Source: Campylobacteraceae bacterium (lineage in GTDB: Bacteria > Campylobacterota > Campylobacteria > Campylobacterales > Sulfurovaceae). Taken from it: DNA of 64,000 nt. The position numbers and the translations under genes were made by a program. The DNA is taken from contig JAMOOP010000067.1 in the NCBI GenBank assembly GCA_027065385.1, positions 43,869 to 107,868 on the forward strand, written 5' to 3'. Positions 20,532 through 30,274 of this stretch are shown in pieces. The notes under the pieces are model-generated. The model was not told the origin of the DNA. It did no database searches and worked only from the letters and a program-made list of their open reading frames with translations. How positions within the stretch are numbered: the first letter of the stretch is position 1; every line of letters begins with the position of its first letter.

Positions 20532-22384
20532 AACTTTATATCCCTATTTTTATTTAACCACATTGATAAATTTAAAATTTTCCACAATACAAAACCGTGG
20601 TCTCTTTTACCTAAAATATGTTCATCTATCATCAAAGAAACCTTATTAGTATATATATTAGATGAAATAATTTCATCTCGCATAAAATCTTTCATTGAAC
20701 TCCTTAACCAATATGAGAATGGAACTCCAAACCCTCTCTTTTTACCATAAAGAATTTTATCTGGAACAATTCCACTAAAAGCTCTTTTTAAAAGATACTT
20801 CTTCTCTTTTCCTCTTACTTTATATTTTGATGGTAGAGAAATTGCATATCTAGCTAAATCATTATCTAAAAATGGAACACGAACCTCTAGGCTATTTGCC
20901 ATTGTAGCTCTATCTACCTTTTCTAAATATTGGTCTGGAAGAATTAAATTCATATCTGTATATAGTAATTCTTGGAGTAAATCTATATTTTTATCTTTAA
21001 AACTAGAGTGTAATTCAAGACTACGAATAAATGGATTAATTAAAGATAACCTCTCTCTATACTCATCTTTAAAGAGATTTAAACTAGACTCTGTTAACAT
21101 CTCTTGTGAATAAAATCTTGCAGGAACTAATGCTCTATCCTTTTGAGTTATAGCATACATACTACGAAGCATTCTATAGTATTTGCTAGATTTTGGAATA
21201 AGTGGAGCAAAAGAGGTTACAGCATAAGAGAACAATCGAAATAACCTCTCATTTTTAACTCTAAAGTAGTGATTATAACCTGCAAATAGTTCATCTCCAC
21301 CATCACCTTGTAAAATTACCTTATGTTTTCCCTTTAACTCTTGACTCATAAGATATAGTGGAATATTGGCTGCATCTGCAAAAGGTTGGTCAAAATAGTG
21401 ATTTAAAGTCTCTAAAACAGATATACTATCATCACCCTTAATATGAAACTCATAATGGTCTGTATTAAACTTTTTAGAGATAAATCTAGCATTTGGTAAC
21501 TCATTAAAACCTCTATCAAAATCAAAACCAGCAGAGAATGTTTTTAATTTTCCTCTATAATATTTTGAAGCTATAGCTGTAATTGCTGTAGAGTCAATGC
21601 CTCCACTTAAAAATATACCAACAGGTACATCTGATACTAATTGTCTTTTTACACTTTTCTCAAATAAATCTCTAATATTATATATAGCCTCATCTAAAGA
21701 GTGGGTAGATGGAGTAACATCGCATAATAATCTATAAGAAATAGTCTCTAAAACTCCACTATATAAACTATACTCAATATACTCTCCTGATTTTAATTTT
21801 TTTATACCATTATAAAAAGTTGTCTCCCCTACAGTTGTAGAAAAGTGCATATACTCATATAGTCCCTGATAGGACATCTCTCTGGGAACTAAATTAGATG
21901 CTAAAATAGATTTTATCTCTGAAGCAAAAATAAGAGTCTCTCCATTCAAATAGTAATATAATGGTTTAATTCCAAAACTATCTCGCACAATATATATTTT
22001 TTGATTTTTTCTATCATATATTGAGAATGCAAACATACCATTAAGTTTATTAAATAGCCCAACACCCCACTCTATAAACCCCTCTAATATAACCTCTGTA
22101 TCTGAAGTGGTTTTAAATGAGTGACCTAGAGTCTGAAGAGTTCTTTTAATAGATTGAAAATTATATATCTCTCCATTATATACTAATATATATTGATTAT
22201 CTCTACTTACCATAGGCTGATTTGCATCTGCTGATAGGTCTAAAATAGATAATCTTGCATGAGCTAAATAGACTAAACCATCTTTATATATATCTTGAAA
22301 ATCTGGACCTCTATGTTTTATGCTCAAAACCATCTTATCTATATCTAAACTCTCTTTGGTAACTCCTCCACATATACCACACAT
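20528..22384 (-). CDS. Glutamine-dependent asparagine synthetase-like amidotransferase (AsnB family), copy 1
   Basis: 618 residues. The N-terminal class II glutamine amidotransferase domain starts with the nucleophile Cys2 (MCGICGG) and carries HRGPD, SILDLS and YNGEIYN. The C-terminal synthetase domain has the ATP pyrophosphatase loop PVGIFLSGGIDS. In polysaccharide clusters these proteins usually do not make asparagine but amidate uronic-acid carboxyls (WbpS-type role). With ugd and wecC in the same operon this is the likely task here, but it is inference. It shares its layout with the second copy at 24879-26732. Confidence 0.88.
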   Translation of the reverse strand: MCGICGGVTKESLDIDKMVLSIKHRGPDFQDIYKDGLVYLAHARLSILDLSADANQPMVSRDNQYILVYNGEIYNFQSIKRTLQTLGHSFKTTSDTEVILEGFIEWGVGLFNKLNGMFAFSIYDRKNQKIYIVRDSFGIKPLYYYLNGETLIFASEIKSILASNLVPREMSYQGLYEYMHFSTTVGETTFYNGIKKLKSGEYIEYSLYSGVLETISYRLLCDVTPSTHSLDEAIYNIRDLFEKSVKRQLVSDVPVGIFLSGGIDSTAITAIASKYYRGKLKTFSAGFDFDRGFNELPNARFISKKFNTDHYEFHIKGDDSISVLETLNHYFDQPFADAANIPLYLMSQELKGKHKVILQGDGGDELFAGYNHYFRVKNERLFRLFSYAVTSFAPLIPKSSKYYRMLRSMYAITQKDRALVPARFYSQEMLTESSLNLFKDEYRERLSLINPFIRSLELHSSFKDKNIDLLQELLYTDMNLILPDQYLEKVDRATMANSLEVRVPFLDNDLARYAISLPSKYKVRGKEKKYLLKRAFSGIVPDKILYGKKRGFGVPFSYWLRSSMKDFMRDEIISSNIYTNKVSLMIDEHILGKRDHGFVLWKILNLSMWLNKNRDIKL

Positions 22385-22387
22385 AAT

Positions 22388-23458
22388 CTATACCAACCCT
22401 TTAAAAAAACTATTAACATCAGAGCTTTTTAAACTCTTTATACCTAAACTTTTAAGTTCCTTATATCTAACTATATTATCAGATAACTGCTCAACACTCT
22501 CAATATCTACTAAAAAACCATTTTTACCATTATCTATAAGTTGACTCATAAAAGGGATACATTTTGTAGCAATAATTGGCTTTTTTAGATATAAGTTCTC
22601 TAAAACTGCATTGGGTAATCCCTCCCATCTTGAAGAGAGTACAAATAGGTCTGAATGTTGATAATATATATATGGATTTTTTTTAAATCCTAAAAGATTT
22701 ACAATATTATCTAAACCCAACCCTTTAATTATCTCTCTATACTTTTTTTTCTGATTATCATAATCTGGACCTATAATATGCAGTCTAAAACTATTATTTT
22801 TACTATATACCTCTTTAAAAGCTCTAATTAAAATATCAAACCCTTTCTCTTTAGAGAGTCGTCCAGATGCTACTACATTAATATATTTTTTATTAAATGG
22901 ACTCTTTTTATCTAAACTATTATCTATTAAATCTGTATCTAAAGGGTTAATTAAAACTTTAATTTTATCTCTTTTAACACTATGATATATTTCAGTCTCA
23001 TCTCTCATCTCTGGAGTTTGAACAATAATATAGGTAGCTTTTTTTAATGCTCTATTTAAAAAAAAGTTAAAAATAGAGCTATTTTTTATATATCTATCTA
23101 CCAATTTAGGAGAGCTTGGTATTCTCATAATAGTTTTTGGTCTATTTTTTATACCAATTAGTGCTAAATTAACTGCAATATGAGAACGGTTTAAAGAGGT
23201 AAATATAAAGTATGGATTTATCTTTTTAATTATATCTCTTAGTTTTAATATAGAATATATAGTCTTATCTGTCTCTAAATCGTGCTGATAGATATATTTT
23301 GGTATAAGATGTAAAGAGTTTCCTAATGACTTTGTCCCTAAAACTAGATGTGGTTCAAAATAGTCTCTATTGAGTTTTTTTATAATATTTATAGTAACTC
23401 TCTCTGCTCCTCCTCCACTCATAAGTGGTAGAAAGAAGATAATTTTCTTTTTATCCAT
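22388..23458 (-). CDS. GT4 family glycosyltransferase
   Basis: 356 residues. It starts IIFFLPLMSGGGAERVTINI, the classic GT4 opening with the GGAER loop. The donor domain has NVVASGRLSKEKGFDILI and the site SSRWEGLPNAVLENLYLKKPII. Cytoplasmic side of the inner membrane, adding one sugar to the lipid-linked repeat unit. It starts 16 bp after the upstream polytopic membrane gene and ends 3 bp before the first AsnB-like gene. Specificity cannot be read from the sequence. Confidence 0.87.
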   Translation of the reverse strand: MDKKKIIFFLPLMSGGGAERVTINIIKKLNRDYFEPHLVLGTKSLGNSLHLIPKYIYQHDLETDKTIYSILKLRDIIKKINPYFIFTSLNRSHIAVNLALIGIKNRPKTIMRIPSSPKLVDRYIKNSSIFNFFLNRALKKATYIIVQTPEMRDETEIYHSVKRDKIKVLINPLDTDLIDNSLDKKSPFNKKYINVVASGRLSKEKGFDILIRAFKEVYSKNNSFRLHIIGPDYDNQKKKYREIIKGLGLDNIVNLLGFKKNPYIYYQHSDLFVLSSRWEGLPNAVLENLYLKKPIIATKCIPFMSQLIDNGKNGFLVDIESVEQLSDNIVRYKELKSLGIKSLKSSDVNSFFKGLV

Positions 23459-23474
23459 AAAATTTTTCCTATTT

Positions 23475-24866
23475 TTATAATTTCATATAATTTATAATTA
23501 GTACAAGTGCTACATAAAGAAGTAACATTCTTACCCATACTACTGTTCTCTGTGTTATAGTCATATCCAAATAACTAAATACCATAAATAGATAGACTAT
23601 TGGATATACAGCTACCTGCCTTCTTTGATTAAATTCAACAACTGCAATTAATCCCAAATATACAATTGCAAATAGAAACATTAAAGATAGTTTTAAATCT
23701 ACTCTTTTTAGAAAAAGTCTATTTTTAAAAAAACCATATACTAAAAAGCCCCAACCAAAATACCAAGATATTCCAGCCAATAGATACATAAAATGAAACA
23801 TTCCCTTTTTAGATAAAAATATTAACTCTGGTGGAAATGGTTGTATTTGTGAAAAGCTAAATAGAGCAACGACATTAAGTCCAAATGGCAATTTTGCGAT
23901 TTTAGCACCCATAGAACCTGATGATGCCTGTTCTGCTGAGTGTTCTGCTGAACTATTAAAAGTTTGATTAAAGGTATCCATAATATATTGATTATTTAAT
24001 ACTAATAGTACAAGTAAACCTAAAAGAGTTAGATATATACATAGTTTAATATAGTTATTTTTAATAGTAAAATTTATAAAATTAAAAAAGTATATTGCAG
24101 TAAATCCAACCATAAATATACCCGTCTGCTCTCTAAAATAGTATGATGCAATAGATATGCAAAATAGTATAACTAGATTTATAAGAGATAATCTATCTAA
24201 AATAATATAGAATGTAATAATATACATTAAAGCAATATGCACATCTCTAAGTAATAGACTTGAAAGATATGGAACAAATGAAAAAATCCCATAGACTATA
24301 GCTACTACAATAGATATTTTATCTGTTAAATATAGTCTGCTAATAGAGTACATCATTGCAGGAATTAAAGCAGAAATAAGAGTAACAGCTATCTTTTGAG
24401 TAAATATAGTATGCTCTCCAAATAGATTAGCTAATATCGCAATATAAGCATTAAAATAGATAGACCCTGGTAAATCTAAATAGTCTCTAAGTTTTACTAT
24501 ATCTGAAAATTTATAACCTAATCTAATCTTATTTGCTAAATCTGATGCTCCATCATAAAATAGACCCTCATCTGACTCTACAAATGGATATGGTGTTGAA
24601 TATACTTCAATAAGTCCAAAGTGTATTAAAGTTGTATAAAATAGATATATTAGAAAAAATATTAAAAATATAGCTACTGAATTTCTTATATTTTCTACTC
24701 TATTAATAATTGATAGAAAAGTAGCTCCTATAGCCATAAAAACAAAAGAGAGTGAAAATATAGCCACATTCTTATCTAAATATGCACACACAATAGACAT
24801 AATAATAGTAAAAAGTATAGTAACCATAATATAGTTACTACTAATTGTATATCTCTCTTCTGTCAT
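23475..24866 (-). CDS. Polytopic membrane protein: Wzy-like polymerase or GT-C glycosyltransferase
   Basis: 463 residues with about ten to twelve hydrophobic segments. A first periplasmic loop carries acidic residues (ESDEGLFYDG), reminiscent of the Asp/Glu motif of GT-C enzymes (GT39/ArnT type). It could equally be the Wzy polymerase of the locus: no other gene here is a better candidate, and a Wzx/Wzy pathway needs one. It lies between the second AsnB-like gene and a GT4 gene. The assignment rests on topology and context only. Confidence 0.55.
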   Translation of the reverse strand: MTEERYTISSNYIMVTILFTIIMSIVCAYLDKNVAIFSLSFVFMAIGATFLSIINRVENIRNSVAIFLIFFLIYLFYTTLIHFGLIEVYSTPYPFVESDEGLFYDGASDLANKIRLGYKFSDIVKLRDYLDLPGSIYFNAYIAILANLFGEHTIFTQKIAVTLISALIPAMMYSISRLYLTDKISIVVAIVYGIFSFVPYLSSLLLRDVHIALMYIITFYIILDRLSLINLVILFCISIASYYFREQTGIFMVGFTAIYFFNFINFTIKNNYIKLCIYLTLLGLLVLLVLNNQYIMDTFNQTFNSSAEHSAEQASSGSMGAKIAKLPFGLNVVALFSFSQIQPFPPELIFLSKKGMFHFMYLLAGISWYFGWGFLVYGFFKNRLFLKRVDLKLSLMFLFAIVYLGLIAVVEFNQRRQVAVYPIVYLFMVFSYLDMTITQRTVVWVRMLLLYVALVLIINYMKL

Positions 24867-24878
24867 AATAACAACTCC

Positions 24879-26732
24879 CTATCTATCAATATATTTTTTA
24901 TACCAAAGTTGAAAAACTAAGATAAACCATAAATTAACAATATTTTTTTTACTAAGCTTTGCATACTCTTTTTCTATATAGTCTATATTTAAAAGATTAT
25001 GCTTTTTTAACTCATCTTCTCTAAAATTAACCTCAAACATATCTTTTAAATCAGAGCTAAACCACTCAAATATTGGTATGCCAAATCCCATCTTTTTTCT
25101 ATATATCATCTCTTTTGGAATATATCTCTCTAAGACTTTTTTAAGCAGATACTTACTATCTCCATTTTTATACTTCATCTCAAAAGGAACTTGTGCCATA
25201 AACTCAGCTATTCTATGGTCAAGAAGAGGCTCTCTACCCTCTATTGATAGACTCATAGTGGCTCTATCCACTTTTGTAAGAATATCATCAACCATATATC
25301 TATGATAATCCCAAAGCATCATTCCCTGCATTGGGTTTTCTTTCTCTCCTACACTAAAACTAATACTCTCTATCTCTTTTGAAAAAGCAAGAAGTTCCCC
25401 TATATCATAACTTGTTAAAGATTTATACATCTCCTCCCAATTACTATTTTTTAAGATTTTATGAATTAATTTATATTTAAATTCAAAATTACTATTTAAA
25501 ACTTTAGAGAGATTATCGTCTCCTATAGTATCCATAATAGAGTTTAAGCTTTTTCTTAAAAATGGGGGAATTTTAAAAACCTTTCTACCAATATTATCTA
25601 TAGTCCAATATCTACTATATCCACAAAATATCTCATCTCCTCCATCTGCACTTAAAACAACCTTTACACCTGCATCTTTTGCCACTTGACTAACTAGGGT
25701 TGTAGGAATTCCACTACTATCTCCAAATGGTTCATCATAAATATCTACAAATCTATTAAGTATCTTTTTTGCTCCTGATGAGCTTAAATATTTTTCTGTA
25801 TGAGTTGTACCTATATAGTTAGCAACCTCTTTTGCATACTCTGCCTCATTATATTTACTATCATTAAAGCCTATAGTAAATGTGTGTATATTTCCATAAT
25901 GTTTTTGTAGAATAGATGCTACAATAGAGCTATCAACACCTCCACTTAAAAATATACCAACTGGTACATCAGATACCATTCTATATTTAAAAGCATCTAT
26001 TAGTATAGCCTCTAGCTCATTAATTAGTTCATCTTCACTCTTTTTAAATTTTGGAAGTTTAAAAAATGGTAATATTGACCAATACTCTCTTATATCTATC
26101 TCTAAACCTCCACAATCAAAAGTTAAATAGCTACCTGCTGGAACTTTATAACAGTTTTCAAAAATAGATAGATTAGAGGAGATATATCCAACTTTAAAAT
26201 ATTCAAATAGTGCATCTTTACTAATTTTTAACTCTTTTTTATCTCTAAAATAGTCCATAATGGGTTTTAGTTCACTAGCAAAAACAAAATCAACACCATC
26301 AAAATAGTAATATAGTGGTTTAACTCCCACTCTATCTCTAATAAGGGTTAATTTAGAACTCTCTCTATTATATATAGCAATAGCAAACATACCAATAAAT
26401 CTATTAACTGCCTCTATACCCCACTTGTGGTAGGCTTTTAATATAACTTCACTATCTGTATCTGATATAAATTCATAACCCTCACTAATAAGCTCATCTC
26501 TTATCTCCTTAAAATTATACACCTCTCCATTATATACCATAGATAGATTATTATACTCCATTGGTTGGTGTCCATGTGAAGTTAAATCTAAAATAGATAA
26601 TCTAACATGAGCTAAAGAGAACTCTTCTGACTCAAATAGACCTCTATCATCTGGACCTCTATGGTTAATAGATTGCATCATCTTCTCTAATATCTCCCTA
26701 TCTATACCATTAAAACCTACAACTCCACACAT
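24879..26732 (-). CDS. Glutamine-dependent asparagine synthetase-like amidotransferase (AsnB family), copy 2
   Basis: 617 residues. The glutaminase domain starts MCGVVGFNG with nucleophile Cys2, followed by NHRGPDDRG, SILDLTSHGHQPM and YNGEVYNF. The synthetase domain has PVGIFLSGGVDSSIV and VVLSADGGDEIFCGYSRY. Its first base overlaps the last base region of the following GT4 gene context (ends at 26732, where the upstream GT4 stops). A second amidotransferase in one locus suggests two amidated uronic acids or two different acceptor sites. It differs clearly in sequence from copy 1, so it is not a recent duplication. Confidence 0.88.
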   Translation of the reverse strand: MCGVVGFNGIDREILEKMMQSINHRGPDDRGLFESEEFSLAHVRLSILDLTSHGHQPMEYNNLSMVYNGEVYNFKEIRDELISEGYEFISDTDSEVILKAYHKWGIEAVNRFIGMFAIAIYNRESSKLTLIRDRVGVKPLYYYFDGVDFVFASELKPIMDYFRDKKELKISKDALFEYFKVGYISSNLSIFENCYKVPAGSYLTFDCGGLEIDIREYWSILPFFKLPKFKKSEDELINELEAILIDAFKYRMVSDVPVGIFLSGGVDSSIVASILQKHYGNIHTFTIGFNDSKYNEAEYAKEVANYIGTTHTEKYLSSSGAKKILNRFVDIYDEPFGDSSGIPTTLVSQVAKDAGVKVVLSADGGDEIFCGYSRYWTIDNIGRKVFKIPPFLRKSLNSIMDTIGDDNLSKVLNSNFEFKYKLIHKILKNSNWEEMYKSLTSYDIGELLAFSKEIESISFSVGEKENPMQGMMLWDYHRYMVDDILTKVDRATMSLSIEGREPLLDHRIAEFMAQVPFEMKYKNGDSKYLLKKVLERYIPKEMIYRKKMGFGIPIFEWFSSDLKDMFEVNFREDELKKHNLLNIDYIEKEYAKLSKKNIVNLWFILVFQLWYKKYIDR

Positions 26733-27793
26733 TATCTATATCTCCTTATCACACTATCTATTAACTTAAACCATTTAACACCTATTTTATCTATAGATAA
26801 TCTATGGGCTATTTTCTTCGCTTCAATAGATAGCTCTTTTCGTATCTTTGGATTATCAGCTAAATATTGCATCTGTTTAGCTAACTTGTCTATATCTTCT
26901 GCTTTGACCAATAGACCATCTCTATTGTGAGTTATAATCTCTCTTGGAGCTGATGGACAATCAAACGAAATAACAGCACAACCATATCCCATAGCCTCAC
27001 AAAGAACTCCAGGAAAACCTTCAGTAATAGAAGATAGGACAAAAATAGAGGCTCTCTTATAGTAATACTCTACATCTGAAACAACACCTAAAAGTTCAAC
27101 TCTATCTAATAAATTTAGTGACTTAATTAAGAGTTCAAGTCTCTCTCTCTCTTCCCCCTCTCCTGCTATTAATAGTCTCCAACCATCTCTATTAAATTTA
27201 GAAAAAGCCTCTATAAGCAAATCAAAACCTTTAACTAAATTTAATCTTCCTACAGCTAAGATAATCTTTTCTCTCTTTATATCTTTATGGTTATTTTTTA
27301 AAATTAGAGGATTTTCTATCTTATATCTATTTTTTACAAAATGGTATCTCTCTTTATCTGCATTTGTTAAAACAACTAAAGCATCAACAAATGGATATGT
27401 AACTCTTCTAATCTTTTTCCATATAGGCTTTATATCTAAAAAATCAAAAGCACTTCTCTCTGATACAATTATTGGTTTACCTGCCAATTTTGATGCAATC
27501 AGTGCTAAAATATTCATCTCAGACATAAAGCTAATAACAATATCTGGGTCAATTAAAAGAATTTCTTTCTTTAAATTACCTATTAATAACCTAATATTAT
27601 TAACTCTATTTGAACTATTAACTGAAATTGAAACTAAGTTAATAGTTTTATTTAGAGTAAAATATGGCTTATTTTTAGAAGCTATAATAATAGTTACACT
27701 ATATCCTATATTGTCAAAATGGTTTGCAAGAGTTGTTAAAATCTTTTCAGCACCACCAATATCTAATGAGCTAATAATAAAAACTATCTTCAT
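26732..27793 (-). CDS. GT4 family glycosyltransferase
   Basis: 353 residues. The opening KIVFIISSLDIGGAEKILTT is typical of GT4 enzymes. The donor domain reads ILAVGRLNLVKGFDLLIEAF, and the site SSITEGFPGVLCEAMGYGCAV carries the conserved glutamate pair. It overlaps the upstream GT2 gene by 4 bp (ATGA) and abuts the second AsnB-like gene, so it belongs to a tightly coupled run. It is expected to act on the lipid-linked repeat at the inner membrane. Substrate unknown. Confidence 0.88.
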   Translation of the reverse strand: MKIVFIISSLDIGGAEKILTTLANHFDNIGYSVTIIIASKNKPYFTLNKTINLVSISVNSSNRVNNIRLLIGNLKKEILLIDPDIVISFMSEMNILALIASKLAGKPIIVSERSAFDFLDIKPIWKKIRRVTYPFVDALVVLTNADKERYHFVKNRYKIENPLILKNNHKDIKREKIILAVGRLNLVKGFDLLIEAFSKFNRDGWRLLIAGEGEERERLELLIKSLNLLDRVELLGVVSDVEYYYKRASIFVLSSITEGFPGVLCEAMGYGCAVISFDCPSAPREIITHNRDGLLVKAEDIDKLAKQMQYLADNPKIRKELSIEAKKIAHRLSIDKIGVKWFKLIDSVIRRYR

Positions 27794-28797
27794 TTATTAA
27801 AAGCCAAATGTTTTATTTTAGATAGACCATTATGCAAATCTTGATTTCTATATAAAAGATACCATAATAGTTTCTGCTTTTTAGAGAAAATATCTCTATA
27901 TATATTAAATACCTCATCTCTTATATCAATATCAATAGCTCTTCTTTTTATAAAAGCTAGACTACTATTATATATAAGTTCTTCAATCTCTTTTTCTAAT
28001 CTATTATCTAAATAGTTATTCATTTTGTGTAACATATTATGAAAAGAGAGTAGATGCTCTTTCTGTTTTTGTGAATTATCTCTTGAAAGATTACTCCATG
28101 CACCAATCTCTCCTACTCTATATACAGACATACATCTATCTATATATAAAGCACCACCATTTACAGAACCCATTATCTGTACAGGATAATCTCCCGGTAT
28201 TATTGTAGTAAACCACTCTGGAAAATCTGAGATTAATCTACTTCTAAACATTAAAGATACTGTAGGACAAAACTCTCCTCCACCTAAAACAACCTCATCA
28301 AGAGTAAATACTCTATTTTTATTAGCATGTTTAGATAACACTCCATCTTTTTTTCCATTTAATAGCCTATAGGTGGGGTGAAAACTCATATTAATATCTG
28401 GAAATTTTTCCATCTCTTCTACTTGAATTTTCAGTTTTTGAGTATCTATCCAATAGTCATCACCATCACAAAATGCCATATATTTTCCTTTCATTTTGGG
28501 AAATAGAAATGACATAGGATTAATTCCTTGTGAAAATTGATTAACAGTTTGATATATAGGTTTTACTATATTTGGAAATTTTCTCTCATACTCTTTTATT
28601 ATCTCCACCGTTCTATCTGTTGATACATCATCATGAATAAGTATCTCAAAAGCAAAATCTGTCTCCTGCATTAAAAAACTATCTAAAGCATTCTCTATAC
28701 AGTACTCATGATTAAAAGCTACACAATTAATGCTTACCATTAAGGGAATATCTCTATTCCAATTTTTTATAATATCTTTTTCTGTTTTATTTATCAT
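27790..28797 (-). CDS. GT2 family glycosyltransferase
   Basis: 335 residues, GT-A fold. The N-terminal region has PLMVSINCVAFNHEYCIENA, then ILIHDDVSTDRTVEII (nucleotide-binding acidic pair) and FCDGDDYWID, where the DxD-like acidic cluster should bind the metal. This subtype often occurs in capsule loci. It overlaps the upstream flippase by 11 bp. It transfers one sugar on the cytoplasmic face; donor unknown. Confidence 0.87.
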   Translation of the reverse strand: MINKTEKDIIKNWNRDIPLMVSINCVAFNHEYCIENALDSFLMQETDFAFEILIHDDVSTDRTVEIIKEYERKFPNIVKPIYQTVNQFSQGINPMSFLFPKMKGKYMAFCDGDDYWIDTQKLKIQVEEMEKFPDINMSFHPTYRLLNGKKDGVLSKHANKNRVFTLDEVVLGGGEFCPTVSLMFRSRLISDFPEWFTTIIPGDYPVQIMGSVNGGALYIDRCMSVYRVGEIGAWSNLSRDNSQKQKEHLLSFHNMLHKMNNYLDNRLEKEIEELIYNSSLAFIKRRAIDIDIRDEVFNIYRDIFSKKQKLLWYLLYRNQDLHNGLSKIKHLAFNK

Positions 28798-30256
28798 CTT
28801 TTTTTGCCTTTATTTTTTTATCTATTATCGGTTTTAACTGTTCTAAAATATATTGAAATGATTTTATTTTAAATATCCAATTTATAAAAATATAGATAGA
28901 GAAAAATAGTATCCCTTCTATTAACATCATAGAGAAATCATTAAAATAAAGAAAGTTGGTTATATATAGAATAGAAAGAATTAAAGTAAAAGTAATAAAT
29001 GCTTCAATAGCAATTGGTCTTACTATATTTATAAAAGATAACTCTATCTCTCTAGTAGCAAATCTAATATTTAATGAAGTTCCCAATATAGAGGTTATAA
29101 TTAACCCATATAGAAAAACCTCTATTCCATATAGATATAATATATATAGATTTATAGACTGTATAACCTTTTTATATATCTCTAGTTTTAAAAAATCTTT
29201 TGATTTCCCTCTACTACTTAAAATATTTACCATTAAAGCACTGATAGGATAAGCAAACCCACTTAAAGCTAAGATTTTAAAATAGTAAACAGAAGCCTCC
29301 CACTTCTCTCCAAAAAGTCCTACAATTAACTCATCTGCAATTAAATAAAGCTCACCTAATAGAAAAAAGGTAATAAAACAGATAATCCCTAAAGACTTTA
29401 TAACAACTCTTTGAAAATGTGCTTTATCTTTTTGTATCTTACTTAATACTGGAAAAAGTACTGACATAAGACTACCTGATGAGTATTTAATAACAAACAT
29501 ATTTAACTGTTTTGCTTGATAGAAGAACCCTAAAGTAGCAGGAGAGAATAATCGTCCAATAATCATATAATCAATCTTCTCATAAACTGTATCTATTACT
29601 CCTGCTAAAAACATATTAAATCCATATCCCCATAGCTGTTTTAGTGCCTTAAAAGAGAATGAGAGTGATGGTATCCAAGATGTTTTACTCCAAATTACTA
29701 TATTTATTATAAGTTCACGAGAGAGTACCTGTCCTACTAAGCTCCACACTCCAAAGTCCAAAAAAGCTAGAACTACACCTATAACACCACTTAATATAGA
29801 AGCAATTAGATTTACTTGTGTTAGTAGTTTATAGTTTAACTCTTTTCTTAAAATTACACTCTGAACAGCATGAAATGCACTAATTGTAAAAAGAGTTGAC
29901 ATAACTTTAACTATGGGGCTTAACTCACTACTATTATAGAAAGTAGCAATTAAATCAGCAGAAAAAAAGGTTAATAGAGTAAGTATAAAACCAGCACCCA
30001 CATTAAAGATAAGTACAGAAGAGTAGTGTATTGGTAGTACTCTTCTTCTCTGTATTAATGCACCACCTAATCCAATATCTGAAAATATGGAAGCAATACC
30101 TACTATAACCATAACCATAGCAATTAAACCAAAATCAGATGGCTCTAATAGTCTTGCTAAAATAATCATAACAATAAAGCTAGATGCGTGAATACCAACT
30201 TTACCTAGTAAATCCCAAATAAAAGCTTGTATCCCTTGTGATTTTATACTACTCAA
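28787..30256 (-). CDS. Polysaccharide flippase, Wzx/MOP family (copy 1)
   Basis: 489 residues with about 12-14 hydrophobic segments. The start is TTG at 30256, preceded by a good AAAGG. The opening GIQAFIWDLLGKVGIHASSFIVMIILARLLEPSDFGLIAMVMV is characteristic of the WzxC/TuaB-type polysaccharide transporters of the MOP superfamily. It would move the lipid-linked repeat unit across the inner membrane. A second, unrelated-looking flippase lies at 36029-37270, so this locus may combine two glycan pathways. Confidence 0.88.
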   Translation of the reverse strand: MSSIKSQGIQAFIWDLLGKVGIHASSFIVMIILARLLEPSDFGLIAMVMVIVGIASIFSDIGLGGALIQRRRVLPIHYSSVLIFNVGAGFILTLLTFFSADLIATFYNSSELSPIVKVMSTLFTISAFHAVQSVILRKELNYKLLTQVNLIASILSGVIGVVLAFLDFGVWSLVGQVLSRELIINIVIWSKTSWIPSLSFSFKALKQLWGYGFNMFLAGVIDTVYEKIDYMIIGRLFSPATLGFFYQAKQLNMFVIKYSSGSLMSVLFPVLSKIQKDKAHFQRVVIKSLGIICFITFFLLGELYLIADELIVGLFGEKWEASVYYFKILALSGFAYPISALMVNILSSRGKSKDFLKLEIYKKVIQSINLYILYLYGIEVFLYGLIITSILGTSLNIRFATREIELSFINIVRPIAIEAFITFTLILSILYITNFLYFNDFSMMLIEGILFFSIYIFINWIFKIKSFQYILEQLKPIIDKKIKAKKDDK

Positions 30257-30274
30257 TCTATACCTTTCTTTATA

